The position numbers were made by a program, and so were the translations under genes. Positions 7,716 through 16,327 of a stretch of 64,000 nucleotides of DNA are shown in pieces; within the stretch, counting starts at the first letter, position 1; every line of letters starts with the position of its first letter. Under the pieces are notes generated by a model. It did not search any database. It worked only from the letters and a program-made list of their open reading frames with translations, and was not told the DNA's origin. The stretch spans positions 44,432 to 108,431 of the forward strand of contig DLGZ01000050.1 of NCBI GenBank assembly GCA_002482965.1. The letters run 5' to 3'. Source of the DNA: Verrucomicrobiaceae bacterium UBA7681. Its GTDB lineage: Bacteria > Verrucomicrobiota > Verrucomicrobiia > Verrucomicrobiales > Verrucomicrobiaceae.

Positions 7716-9686
7716 ATGGGCCGCGCCAATGATTCCGCCAGTTTATCCAAGCGCACCGTGCAGTGGCTGGTGTACGCGCTGTTTCGGTGCATTGAGGGCG
7801 TGCTGTGGCTGCTGCCGCTCATCGTGGTGTGGTACATTGGCCGGGTGCTGGGTACCCTCGCTTATTTTCTGGCCGGCAAGTACCGCCGCCTCGCGCTGCA
7901 CAACCTGCACATCGCCTTTGGCCGTGAAAAAAACGCCGCCGAGCTCAAGCGACTGGCGTTCGAGCACTTCAAGAGCCTCTTCGCCAACATCCTCTGCGGT
8001 TTCAAACTGCCCCTGATGAGCGAGGCCGCGATCTGCAAGCATGTGCGCTCTGAGGGCATCGAGCGCGCGCAGGCCGCCTACGACAATGGCAAACGTCCGC
8101 TCCTCAATCTGGTGCTGCATGCGAGCTGCTGGGAGATCCTGACTCAGGTGCCGTCCATGTATGTGCGCGGCCACCAAGCCGGGGCCATTTATCAGCCGCT
8201 GCACAATCCCTGGCTCAATGCGCTGGTGCTTCGCCGCCGTGAAAAGCTAGGTTATACATTGTTTGACCGTCAGGCCGGCTTCAATGCGCCCATGAAATTC
8301 ATGCGCGAGGCCGGTCAGGTGGGCGTGCTGGTGGATCAGCATGCCGGAGATCATGGCCTGTGGTGCCCGTTCTTTGACCGTCTGGCCTCCACCACCACCA
8401 TCGCCGCCCTCATGGCCATCCGCACGGATGCCGTGGTGCTGCCGATGATGGTCTATGATGACGGCCCCGCACGATGGCGGCTCGTTTGCGCGCCGGAGGT
8501 TAAAGCCGCAGAATCGCAGCCCAACGCCGAAGGCCTGACCCTGGCGATCAATGCCACCGTGGAGAAGTTGATCCGCGAGCAGCCTGCCAACTGGTTCTGG
8601 GTGCACAACCGCTGGAAGCTGCCGAAGCCGAACATCCTGCTCGCCAATTATCGTCGCGGCGTGGTCTTTTCCCCGGACTACGACATGAGCCGCCTGCAGC
8701 CGTTTGAGATGCTTATTCGCAGCCCCAACTGGCTGGGAGACGCCTGCATGGCCTTCCCCATGGTGCGTGCCATCAAACGCGGTCGGCCGGACATGAAGAT
8801 CACCGTTCTCGGCCCGGACAAACTGGAGGAGCTGTGGCTCTCCATGCCCGAAGTCTCGCGCTACATCGGCAAGCCCGCCAAGGAAGGACTCTTCGCCGTG
8901 GCCAAGCGCATCAAGGCCACCGGCGTGAAGTTTGATGCCGCCGTGTTTTGCACCAATTCCACCCGCAGCACCCTGGAAATCTGGCTCGCAGGCATCCCAC
9001 GCCGGGTCGGGGTAAAAGGCTCATTCCGTGCCAAGCTGCTCAACCAGATCATCAAGGGCGGCCCGGCCAAAGGAAGCAAGGAGCACCACGCGCACCGCTA
9101 CCTGCGCATCGCCAAAGGCATCGGCGCCGACATCGATCAGCCGGGTGTGTGGGACGCCGGGACACCTCCGGTCTCGACGGATGGCACCATCCGTGTCGGT
9201 GTTTGTGCCGGTGCCGAATACGGCCCCGCCAAGCGCTGGCCGTTGGAGCGCTTCGCCGCCGTGGTGAATCAAATCTCCGCGCAGCATGCGCAGTTCCGCT
9301 GGCAGTTGTTTGGCGCACCCGGGGAGAAGGAGATGGGCGAAAAACTCTCCGCCATGCTCCAGGCACCGCATGAAAACCTCGTCGGCAAAACGCGGCTCTC
9401 CGAACTCATCGCAAAATTACGCGAGTGCCAGCTCCTGCTCACCAATGACACCGGCACCATGCATCTGGCCGCAGCGCTGGGCATTCCCACGGTGAGCATC
9501 TTTGGCTCCACCTGCCCGATTGAAACCGGCCCCCTTGGCGACCGCCACACCGTCATCCAGCACAAGATTTCATGCAGCCCCTGCTTTGAGCGCGAGTGCC
9601 CTTTCGGCCACTACAACTGCATGACCCTCGTCACACCCGAAGAGGTGGCGCAGGCCGTGCTGAAGACCAGCGGCGTCGAAAGCTAA
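7716..9686 (+). CDS. Fusion of lipid A-type late acyltransferase and GT9 heptosyltransferase
   Basis: The 656-residue protein joins two envelope enzymes. Residues 1-320 form a LpxL/HtrB-type acyltransferase: a membrane segment at about 17-54 and the catalytic HX4E motif H135-E140 (LHASCWE). Residues from about 330 form an ADP-heptose:LPS heptosyltransferase of GT family 9, with IRSPNWLGD near its start, an RVGV segment, and NDTGTMHLAAALGIPTVSIF. These steps are normally separate proteins (LpxL and WaaF) acting at the inner face of the inner membrane on lipid A and core. The ATG at 7716 is preferred over upstream codons because AAGGA lies 5 bases before it. The frame runs through both domains without a break, so this is a true fusion. 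Confidence 0.88.
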   Translation: MGRANDSASLSKRTVQWLVYALFRCIEGVLWLLPLIVVWYIGRVLGTLAYFLAGKYRRLALHNLHIAFGREKNAAELKRLAFEHFKSLFANILCGFKLPLMSEAAICKHVRSEGIERAQAAYDNGKRPLLNLVLHASCWEILTQVPSMYVRGHQAGAIYQPLHNPWLNALVLRRREKLGYTLFDRQAGFNAPMKFMREAGQVGVLVDQHAGDHGLWCPFFDRLASTTTIAALMAIRTDAVVLPMMVYDDGPARWRLVCAPEVKAAESQPNAEGLTLAINATVEKLIREQPANWFWVHNRWKLPKPNILLANYRRGVVFSPDYDMSRLQPFEMLIRSPNWLGDACMAFPMVRAIKRGRPDMKITVLGPDKLEELWLSMPEVSRYIGKPAKEGLFAVAKRIKATGVKFDAAVFCTNSTRSTLEIWLAGIPRRVGVKGSFRAKLLNQIIKGGPAKGSKEHHAHRYLRIAKGIGADIDQPGVWDAGTPPVSTDGTIRVGVCAGAEYGPAKRWPLERFAAVVNQISAQHAQFRWQLFGAPGEKEMGEKLSAMLQAPHENLVGKTRLSELIAKLRECQLLLTNDTGTMHLAAALGIPTVSIFGSTCPIETGPLGDRHTVIQHKISCSPCFERECPFGHYNCMTLVTPEEVAQAVLKTSGVES

Positions 9687-9755
9687 ATCTTCCTCCTCAT
9701 ACTCCTCCTCCCGGTGGTATGGGAACTTCTCAGCAGAGGAGGATTGACTCCAACC

Positions 9756-10346
9756 TCAGCGTTCCGCCACCGGGTCCTTGCCCACAAAGAGACCCAGAAC
9801 CGCGCCGCCAATGACCCAGGCGATCACATGATCGGCGATGTTCACCACCGCATCGCGCCCCGGATTTTCAAACCAGATCCACATCGGCAGATCGGCGGTC
9901 AGGCCGGCGAACAATCCCGCCGCCGCCGCGAAGGCGATGCGCGCCGGATAGGACAAAGTGGCCTGAGACATTAGCCCAGCGATCAAAAAGGCGCAGATCA
10001 GGCAGCGGATAAAACTCAAAGTCATGTTCATCCCCATGCTGAAATCGCCTTTGCCCGGACGGACGATGGCATACACGTAGGGACCGTCCTTCATCGCTCG
10101 GGTCTGCTGGGCTTCGAAGGCCTTCTTTTCCTCGGCGGTGGCGACTTTCGGCGCCTCACCTATGGCCGGCAGCAGATAGATGCCATGGCCGGAGGTGACG
10201 TTGGCCTTGATCACTTCTGCCACCTTGGATTCATCACGAAACGCACGGAATCCATTTTGATGCCAGCCAATGGCCGTCCACGACACCGCCTCCCAGACGA
10301 AGACGGTCATGGCGGTGAGAACAGCTCCGAGGATGAATTTACCCAT
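9756..10346 (-). CDS. Hypothetical integral membrane protein
   Basis: I do not recognise a named family. The 196-residue protein has an N-terminal membrane segment (about 4-28), a soluble extracytoplasmic loop (about 30-100), then three hydrophobic segments (about 105-130, 135-155 and 165-190). Gly-rich stretches such as AAAAGLFAGLTADLP and VIGGAVLGLFVG suggest close helix packing. It is the last gene of a minus-strand run starting with the truncated haemoglobin, 68 bases after the 2-hydroxyacid dehydrogenase. It ends convergent with the acyltransferase fusion. Confidence 0.7.
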   Translation of the reverse strand: MGKFILGAVLTAMTVFVWEAVSWTAIGWHQNGFRAFRDESKVAEVIKANVTSGHGIYLLPAIGEAPKVATAEEKKAFEAQQTRAMKDGPYVYAIVRPGKGDFSMGMNMTLSFIRCLICAFLIAGLMSQATLSYPARIAFAAAAGLFAGLTADLPMWIWFENPGRDAVVNIADHVIAWVIGGAVLGLFVGKDPVAER

Positions 10347-10414
10347 GAGGCTTAATTAGTGGCTCAAGCTGGAAGGGCAAGCAGGCAATCTGCCAACCGC
10401 CACGGGAAAGCACC

Positions 10415-11353
10415 TCAGCACACCGGTGTCAGCAAGGCTGCGCCACTGAAGTGGGCCGCAAGATTTGCCACCACCAGCCGGGCCATCTCAGCACGCGTCT
10501 CATGCGTGCCGCTGCTCAGATGCGGCAGCAGCACCGCGTTCTCGCATTGCATCAGCGCCTCCGGCACCTGGGGCTCGTTTTCAAACACATCCAGCCCCGC
10601 GCCACGAATCGTGCCGTTTTGCAACGCCGCGATCAGCGCCGCTTCATCCACCACCGAGCCACGGGCGATGTTGATCAGCGTGCCTTTCGCGCCCAGCGCT
10701 ACCAGCACCTCCGCATTGATCAGGTGCCTCGTCGCCGCACCACCCGGCGTGGCCACAATCATGAAATCCGCCGCTTGGGCGAGTGCGATCAGCGAGTCCA
10801 CATACTCCCATGCCACGTCCTGCTTCGTGCGGCCATGATACGCGATGCGCATTCCATGGGCCTCCAGCCGTTGTGCTATTGCCTTGCCAATGCGCCCCAG
10901 GCCCACGATGCCCGCCAGCTTGCCATGCAGCGCATGCGCCAGCGGAAAGGGCCCCTTCGTCCACGCGCCCGCATGCAGGAAACGGCTGGCCGCGACCAAG
11001 CGCCGGCTCGTCATCAAAACCAGCGCGCTCGCCGTGTCCGCCACGTCTTCCGTCAGCACGTCCGGCGTATTCGTCACGCGGATGCCATGCGCTTTGCACC
11101 AGTCCACCGGCACCCCGTCATACCCCACGCCAAACACGCTCATGATTTCCAGCTTCGGCAGCTGCTCCAGCAGCGCCACGGGCGAAACTGTGCCCCCGGA
11201 CATGACGATGCCGCGGATCTCCGGCCCCACCTGGGCCAGCAGCGCCGCCTTGTCCTCCGCATGAAAGTAATCATGGCACACATGCGCCGCCAGCAGCGGC
11301 TGCATCAGGAAGTCCGGCAAGGGAGCGAGAATGAGAACAGGGGTCTTTTCCAT
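10415..11353 (-). CDS. D-isomer-specific 2-hydroxyacid dehydrogenase
   Basis: This 312-residue cytosolic NAD(P)-dependent enzyme reduces 2-keto acids to D-2-hydroxy acids. The Rossmann core has GIVGLGRIGKAIAQRL (about 149-164). Catalytic residues are visible in NIARGSVVDEAALI (Arg), DVFENEPQVP (Glu) and LLPHLSSGTHETR (His). The PHLSSGT pattern resembles glyoxylate/hydroxypyruvate reductases rather than phosphoglycerate dehydrogenase. The length fits the short family without an ACT domain. It follows the haem lipoprotein gene by 6 bases, so the two are likely cotranscribed. Substrate is inferred only by motif resemblance. Confidence 0.88.
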   Translation of the reverse strand: MEKTPVLILAPLPDFLMQPLLAAHVCHDYFHAEDKAALLAQVGPEIRGIVMSGGTVSPVALLEQLPKLEIMSVFGVGYDGVPVDWCKAHGIRVTNTPDVLTEDVADTASALVLMTSRRLVAASRFLHAGAWTKGPFPLAHALHGKLAGIVGLGRIGKAIAQRLEAHGMRIAYHGRTKQDVAWEYVDSLIALAQAADFMIVATPGGAATRHLINAEVLVALGAKGTLINIARGSVVDEAALIAALQNGTIRGAGLDVFENEPQVPEALMQCENAVLLPHLSSGTHETRAEMARLVVANLAAHFSGAALLTPVC

Positions 11354-11359
11354 GGGTTG

Positions 11360-11785
11360 TTATGAACGTGATTTCTTCCATTCCTGCGGCGGCGTCAGGC
11401 GCACACCTTTCGGCCATTTCGCGCCCTGCTGGATCCAGTCGTGAATGGTCTGCTCGTTTTCGCGTTCCATTCGTTCAGGGGTGGGCGGCATGGCCACGGG
11501 GTTGTTATGGCCCAGCAGCAGCACCTTGTAGAGCAGGCTTTTATGCGGCGCACCTGGCACGATCACCGGCCCGCTGCGCCCGCCCTTCATCGCCCGCTCC
11601 TTGGTCTCCAGGTTCAGTCCGGCAAACTCATACTGATGCTGGTGGCACTCCAGACAGCTCGCCTCCAGGATCGGCTTGACCTGTCGCACAAAATCCACCT
11701 CCTCATTCTTCAGCCGCGTCAGATTCATCACGCAGCCGGAAAGTGTCACCACCAGCGCCAGTGCAATGCAAAGAAATCGGCTCAT
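11360..11785 (-). CDS. Haem-binding lipoprotein with planctomycete-type cytochrome c domain
   Basis: The product has 141 residues. A lipoprotein signal ends in the lipobox LSGC (cysteine about residue 18), so it should be lipidated at the membrane. A CLECH haem motif follows within DFVRQVKPILEASCLECH, the typical opening of the small cytochrome c domain common in Planctomycetes and Verrucomicrobia. The pattern ends with AMPPTPERM, where the Met may be the axial ligand, and a WIQQGAKWP helix. The start at 11785 gives a good signal peptide; the upstream ATG at 11809 would add 8 residues. It sits between the truncated haemoglobin and the hydroxyacid dehydrogenase. A role in electron transfer is inferred. 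Confidence 0.8.
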   Translation of the reverse strand: MSRFLCIALALVVTLSGCVMNLTRLKNEEVDFVRQVKPILEASCLECHQHQYEFAGLNLETKERAMKGGRSGPVIVPGAPHKSLLYKVLLLGHNNPVAMPPTPERMERENEQTIHDWIQQGAKWPKGVRLTPPQEWKKSRS

Positions 11786-11827
11786 GGGTTCACCATCCTG
11801 TGGCAGCACGGCCTGACAAGCAGTGAT

Positions 11828-12208
11828 TCACCCTTCACGGTTCCGCATCATGTCCGCCACCTGCGCAAAGAACGTCTCGATGATGGGTGCTTCGGGGTCT
11901 GGCACCGCCACCTCGGTCATCGCTTCCCCCATCAGTTTCATCCAGCGGTCCCGCTCCGCCTCACCGATGGAAAAGGGCATGTGCCTGCCGCGCAGACGCG
12001 GATGCCCGCGCTCCTCGATGTAGGTCTGCGGTCCGCCGAACCGATACACAATGAAATCCGCCAGCCGCTTCTCCGCATTCTCCCAGTCATCCGGCGGGTA
12101 CATCGTGCCGATCACATCATCCACCCGCACACGCCGGTAAAACGCCGTCACCATCTCACGCAGCTTGGTTTCGCCCACCCGGGCGCAGAGAGTTGAAAGT
12201 TCATCCAT
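11828..12208 (-). CDS. Group II truncated haemoglobin
   Basis: This 126-residue globin of the short 2-on-2 fold has the expected group II signature: Tyr in FYRRV (B10 region, Y24), GHPRLRGRHMPF with proximal His H76, and the conserved Trp of RDRWMKLM (G8, W89). Truncated haemoglobins of this group bind O2 and NO and are linked to oxygen or nitrosative chemistry. The ATG at 12208 gives a full-length globin; the much longer open frame to 13096 is antisense to msrA and is not coding. It is divergent from the exported msrA gene and heads a minus-strand run with the haem lipoprotein, so a redox-stress grouping is plausible. Confidence 0.88.
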   Translation of the reverse strand: MDELSTLCARVGETKLREMVTAFYRRVRVDDVIGTMYPPDDWENAEKRLADFIVYRFGGPQTYIEERGHPRLRGRHMPFSIGEAERDRWMKLMGEAMTEVAVPDPEAPIIETFFAQVADMMRNREG

Positions 12209-12403
12209 GAAGGTCAGAATGGAGTTGGCCGAAAAAGAGGAAAGAAATAAAAAAACAGAAGCCTCAAAATCAGCCTCAATTTTTTCCACCTCTTTCCCCT
12301 TTTTCGGCCAACAATCTCCGGTTGCCGGGAATTCCCCCGAAAGTTTCGCCTCACACAGGACGGATGATTGACTCATCTCCCCCAACTCGTTCGTATCCAC
12401 CCC

Positions 12404-13069
12404 ATGAAAACCGCGCTCACCCTCCTCACCACCTTTCTCATGGCCTCCCTCGCCCAGCTCTCCTCTGCTGCTGACGCCAAAACCGAAACCGCCGTCATCG
12501 GTGGCGGCTGCTTCTGGTGCGTCGAGGCGCAGTACCTGCTCGTCAAAGGCGTCAAAAATGTCGTCAGCGGCTACGCCGGCGGCCAAACCGAAAACCCCAC
12601 CTATGAGCAGGTCTGCACCGGCGACACCGGCCACGCCGAAGTCATCAAGGTCGAGTTCGATCCCGCCATCATTAGCTACAAAGAAATCATCGACCTCTTC
12701 TGGGATGCGCATGACCCCACCAGCGTGACCAAGGAAGACGGCGAGCACCACGGCAAGTTCATGCCCAAAGGCACCGCCTACCAGGGCAACGACTACGGCA
12801 CCCAGTACCGCTCCGCCATCTACTACACCAGCGAAGAGCAGCACAAGATCGCCGAAGCCTCGAAGGCCGAAGTGCAGAAGAAGTGGAAAGACCCCATCGC
12901 CACCGAGATCGCCCCGCTCAAGAAGTTCTACCCAGCCGAAGACTACCACCAGAACTACAAAGCCCTCAACCCCAACCAAGGCTACGTCCGCGCCGTTGTT
13001 GATCCCAAGACCGAGAAGTTCAAGCACAAGCTCGAAGAGAAAGGCAAGATCAAGCCCGAGGCGAAGTAA
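12404..13069 (+). CDS. msrA: Exported peptide-methionine (S)-S-oxide reductase
   Basis: MsrA reduces methionine-S-sulfoxide in proteins. The 221-residue product begins with a signal peptide (1-23, ending SSAAD), then the catalytic GCFWC (35-39, nucleophile C36), GYAGG, HAEVIKVEFD, WDAHDPT and QYRSAIYY. The recycling cysteines of some MsrA proteins are not evident at the C-terminus, which ends in a Lys/Glu-rich tail. The signal peptide implies a periplasmic repair enzyme, unlike the cytosolic E. coli protein. The ATG at 12404 is preferred over one at 12368 because it gives a clean signal peptide. A strong terminator follows. Confidence 0.92.
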   Translation: MKTALTLLTTFLMASLAQLSSAADAKTETAVIGGGCFWCVEAQYLLVKGVKNVVSGYAGGQTENPTYEQVCTGDTGHAEVIKVEFDPAIISYKEIIDLFWDAHDPTSVTKEDGEHHGKFMPKGTAYQGNDYGTQYRSAIYYTSEEQHKIAEASKAEVQKKWKDPIATEIAPLKKFYPAEDYHQNYKALNPNQGYVRAVVDPKTEKFKHKLEEKGKIKPEAK

Positions 13070-13118
13070 CTGCCCATCGCGCACCGGTCCGCACACTCTG
13101 TGTGAGGTTCCGAATCAG

Positions 13119-13144
13119 CCCAAGCCGAAAGGCTTGGGTTTTTT
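13119..13144 (+). terminator. Rho-independent terminator after msrA
   Basis: A perfect 8 bp stem CCCAAGCC/GGCTTGGG (13119-13126 with 13131-13138) has a GAAA tetraloop and is followed by six T residues. It lies about 50 bases after the msrA stop codon. Confidence 0.92.
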
Positions 13145-13266
13145 CGTTTATCACCCGAGGGATTTATTGAACAAACCTAGAAACGATCTTTCTCCGTCAT
13201 AGGTTCTGGATTTATCTGGCCACCCAGACGCCATTCTGGCAGAACAGCCCGCCATTCATTTTTACC

Positions 13267-14289
13267 ATGTCCACCTCACGCATCATTCTCCGCCTCGGCA
13301 TCATTCTGGTCTGCGCATTCATCGGTGCCAGTGTCGGCACATCTCTCCAGGCGCTCCGCATCACCGGCAGACCGCAGGAATTTTGCTCGATCGCAAAGCT
13401 CGTCGGGGGCGCACAGATAGCCTCCAACGACAGTGTCTCCTGGCGCGAGCAGCAGGAGGACTTTTACGGGACGATCATCGAAACCATGGAATCTGCTGAA
13501 ATGAAACGTCGCGCTATGGAGCGCGTTCGGGCGCTGAACCCAGAACTTAAAGATTGTGACGTGGCAATCCGCGCCTTTCGCACCAAGGGCAGTGCCATTT
13601 TCAACATCCTCGCGACCGGGCCCGAACCCAAATACACGAAGATCTTTCTCGATGCCCTGCTCGATGAGTTCATCGCCTTCCGGCAGAGCATCCGCGAGCA
13701 GGCACAGGGAAAGGTGCTCCAGCAGTTTCTTCAGGAGGTGGTCTCAAAGCAAAAAAGCATGGAAGACTCCATGGCGAAGCTGGAGAAAGTGCGTGCCAGG
13801 GTGGATACGGCGAGTGCCAGGTCGGATCAGGAGCGGCTCGTGACACGTCTCAACTCGCAGCGCAACCAGCGCGACGACCTCCGCCTCAAGCTCAAAACCA
13901 TGGAAGAAAAAGATGCTGCTCGCGCACCTTTGCAGACCCAGCTCGGAGCCATCGAATCCGAAATCCTGAGCATCGAGTCTGATTTGCAGCGTCTTGAGCC
14001 AGACCTCTCCGAACTACGGACGCTCACCGAAAAATTTGCGGTAAACAAAGGGGCCTATGAGAAAATGTTCGAACAGGTCGAGAAAATACAGTCCGCCTTT
14101 AACACAAGCGCCGACTACGTTGCCATTCAGGAACGCGCCACACCTGCTTTCGAGAACGTCGAAGACTGGCAACTGCCCATCGCCGTGGGTGCTGGTGGTG
14201 GCGGCTTGCTGGGAGGCTTCATCGGCCTGGTTCTGAGCCTGCTCCTCGTTCGCTCTCCCAAGCCACCGCAGATGCCAGCAGCGCTTTGA
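13267..14289 (+). CDS. Wzz/GumC-like two-span protein with periplasmic coiled coil
   Basis: The 340-residue protein has one N-terminal membrane span (about 6-28), a long helical region rich in Lys/Glu/Gln heptads (about 140-285) and a C-terminal span (about 305-330; VGAGGGGLLGGFIGLVLSLL). A YEKMFEQVEKI segment and ATPAFENVEDW just before the second span resemble the polysaccharide co-polymerase (Wzz/BexC) family, where these proteins set chain length of exported glycans. No Wzy, Wzx or tyrosine kinase gene is adjacent, so it is isolated. The match to Wzz is by architecture, not by a decisive motif. Confidence 0.6.
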   Translation: MSTSRIILRLGIILVCAFIGASVGTSLQALRITGRPQEFCSIAKLVGGAQIASNDSVSWREQQEDFYGTIIETMESAEMKRRAMERVRALNPELKDCDVAIRAFRTKGSAIFNILATGPEPKYTKIFLDALLDEFIAFRQSIREQAQGKVLQQFLQEVVSKQKSMEDSMAKLEKVRARVDTASARSDQERLVTRLNSQRNQRDDLRLKLKTMEEKDAARAPLQTQLGAIESEILSIESDLQRLEPDLSELRTLTEKFAVNKGAYEKMFEQVEKIQSAFNTSADYVAIQERATPAFENVEDWQLPIAVGAGGGGLLGGFIGLVLSLLLVRSPKPPQMPAAL

Positions 14290-14380
14290 CCCAAATCGCC
14301 TCCACCAATCCACCCATCGAGTTTATCGATTCGCCTTCTTGCGATGATTGGCTCAAGCTCGGTTCGGTTACCTCCCGCCC

Positions 14381-15700
14381 ATGAACACCTCCCACCAACG
14401 CTGGCTCCTCGAACAACTCCCGCAGTGGGAACGTGAGGGACTCCTCACCGCTGATGCGGCACGTACCTTGCGCGAACGCAACGCGGTGGATGACTCGCAG
14501 CCCGGCTTGGCGCAGATCGTCATGGGCGCGCTCGGCGCTTTGCTCATCGGCACCGGCTTGATCACGGTGATCGGTTACAACTGGGATGACTTCTCGCGGC
14601 CCGTGCGGCTGCTGTTCGCCTCTCTGCCGCTGCTGATCACGCAGATCTTCAGTTTCCGCGAGTTGCAGCGTGGTGCGGCCTCCACGGCCTGGGTGCGTGA
14701 AACGGCTGCGCTGCTGCAGGCGCTCGCCACCGGCGCGTGCATTGCCATCGTGTCGCAGATCTACAATCTCGGCGGCGACTGGCCGGATTTCCTGTTCTGG
14801 TGGCTCTTGCTGAGCCTCCCGCTCGTCTGGGTGCTGCGCTCGCATGCCGCGGCCATTTTTTATCTGATCGGCATTGCCGTGTGGAGCGTGAACCAGGCGG
14901 AGCACTGGGATGCGTGGTATCACAGCGCCTTGCTTTATCCAGTGCTGCTGCTGGGGCTCGCGCCCTTCTGGCCGGGGTGGCCACTGCGCTGGCAGCTGGG
15001 GAGGTCGCTGCAGAGGGTGGGCACACTCAGCCTTTGCGCGGGATTAGCTGCGGCGGCTGACAGCTCCGTGTCGTTGCGGATGCACTCGAGCTATGTCGCT
15101 TTCGGCTCTCTGGTGTGGCTGTGGACCTTGACGGCTTCTGCGTTGCTGCTGCTGCCGTTCAAAGCTGATGCTAGCAGTGATAAACGTCGCCTATACCCCC
15201 ATGTGACCGTCAGTGGCTTCATTCTCCTGGCGCTCAGTTTCGCAACCTCCTTCAGCGATTTTTCCTGTGGTACGCTGTCGAAGTTGGAGATGGTACTGAC
15301 CATGCCTTGGGCCTGGGGCTGTCTCACCCTTGTGGGGCTGTTTGCTCTGCCAGCTATTCGTCAGCAACGCTGGGCTCTGCTGGGTGTCAGTTCACTCTCT
15401 CTTTCGCCCCTGCTGGCATTGCTGGCGGGTTCTCGGGCGGAACCCATCTTGCCATGGCTCATGACGCTGCATCTTCTTGGGCTTGGGATCCTGCTCATCG
15501 TTCTCGAACTGGCTGGCAGGCGTGGTTCCCCACGTCTTGGCGCAACACTGATCTGCGTCTTGATCATAGCCCGCATGTTTGAAAGCGAGTTTTCGCTTCT
15601 GATCAAAGGACTCGTCTTCATCGCTGTCGGCGTCGCCTTCCTGGCCTTCAACATCCTCATGAGCCGTCAGCTCAAAAAGAAACAAGCCGCAACCGTATGA
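14381..15700 (+). CDS. DUF2157 multispanning membrane protein
   Basis: The 439-residue protein opens with a soluble segment (1-45; LEQLPQWEREGLLTADAA) and a first span with GALLIGTGLITVIGYNWDD, the signature of DUF2157. About a dozen hydrophobic segments follow in pairs to the C-terminus, which ends in a basic tail. The ATG at 14381 is chosen because it opens on the conserved N-terminal region; an in-frame ATG at 14348 would add 11 residues. The stop overlaps the start of the next gene by four bases (ATGA). DUF2157 proteins are commonly paired with a GDYXXLXY protein, as here. Function is not known. Confidence 0.85.
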   Translation: MNTSHQRWLLEQLPQWEREGLLTADAARTLRERNAVDDSQPGLAQIVMGALGALLIGTGLITVIGYNWDDFSRPVRLLFASLPLLITQIFSFRELQRGAASTAWVRETAALLQALATGACIAIVSQIYNLGGDWPDFLFWWLLLSLPLVWVLRSHAAAIFYLIGIAVWSVNQAEHWDAWYHSALLYPVLLLGLAPFWPGWPLRWQLGRSLQRVGTLSLCAGLAAAADSSVSLRMHSSYVAFGSLVWLWTLTASALLLLPFKADASSDKRRLYPHVTVSGFILLALSFATSFSDFSCGTLSKLEMVLTMPWAWGCLTLVGLFALPAIRQQRWALLGVSSLSLSPLLALLAGSRAEPILPWLMTLHLLGLGILLIVLELAGRRGSPRLGATLICVLIIARMFESEFSLLIKGLVFIAVGVAFLAFNILMSRQLKKKQAATV

Positions 15701-16248
15701 AAACGCTTCCCCTCATCATCTTCAGCATCGCCGTGCTGGCGCAGTGGGCCGCACCCTTGTCTCAAATCTGGACATACGAAAAGGTGCTCGCCAAGGGCAC
15801 GCTCATCAAACTCAAATGCACCGCCCCTGATCCCTACGATCCGCTTCGGGGGCGCTATCTCGCGGTGCGGCCAAACCAGAGAGAAGCTCCCGTGCCTGCC
15901 GGTATGGAACTGAAGCAAGACACGCAAGTCTATGCAGTCCTCACCACAGGAGCCGATGGCTTTGCCACAATCACAAGCCTTTCGCTCACACCACCCGCGA
16001 GTGGCGATTATGTTCGTGTCAAATCACGCTACGTGTTCAACGAAAAGGCCCTCATCGACTGGCCTTTCGACCGCTTTTACGTCAACGAAAAGCTCGCGCC
16101 TGAGGCCGACAAGTGGTTCGCGGAAAACATCCGCAGTGTCCAAGGCATCACCGCCGAGGTGCGCGTATTCAACGGCCGCGCGGTGCTCGAAGACCTGAGC
16201 CTCGACGGCAAGCCCTTCCGCGAGATCCTCAAGGCACGGTTGAAGTAA
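15697..16248 (+). CDS. GDYXXLXY-type membrane-anchored protein
   Basis: This 183-residue protein begins with a hydrophobic anchor (about 3-22) followed by a beta-rich domain. DPYDPLRGRYLAV (about 47-59) corresponds to the GDYXXLXY family motif, with R replacing D. SGDYVRVKSRYVFNEK and FDRFYVNEKLAPEADKWF complete the usual pattern. Such proteins are the partner of DUF2157 proteins, and translational coupling through the ATGA overlap at 15697 supports a joint complex. The biochemical role is undefined. Confidence 0.82.
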   Translation: MKTLPLIIFSIAVLAQWAAPLSQIWTYEKVLAKGTLIKLKCTAPDPYDPLRGRYLAVRPNQREAPVPAGMELKQDTQVYAVLTTGADGFATITSLSLTPPASGDYVRVKSRYVFNEKALIDWPFDRFYVNEKLAPEADKWFAENIRSVQGITAEVRVFNGRAVLEDLSLDGKPFREILKARLK

Positions 16249-16327
16249 GCCGCGAGACAGGCTGCCAGCCCGTTCCCACCGTACATCGTCACTTGCATCC
16301 CGCCCCGGCGCGCTTCATTCACGCCGC

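Noticed and set aside
12209..13096. N-terminal extension of the truncated haemoglobin frame
   Set aside because: The extra 296 residues are antisense to msrA and low complexity. The globin is full length from the ATG at 12208.
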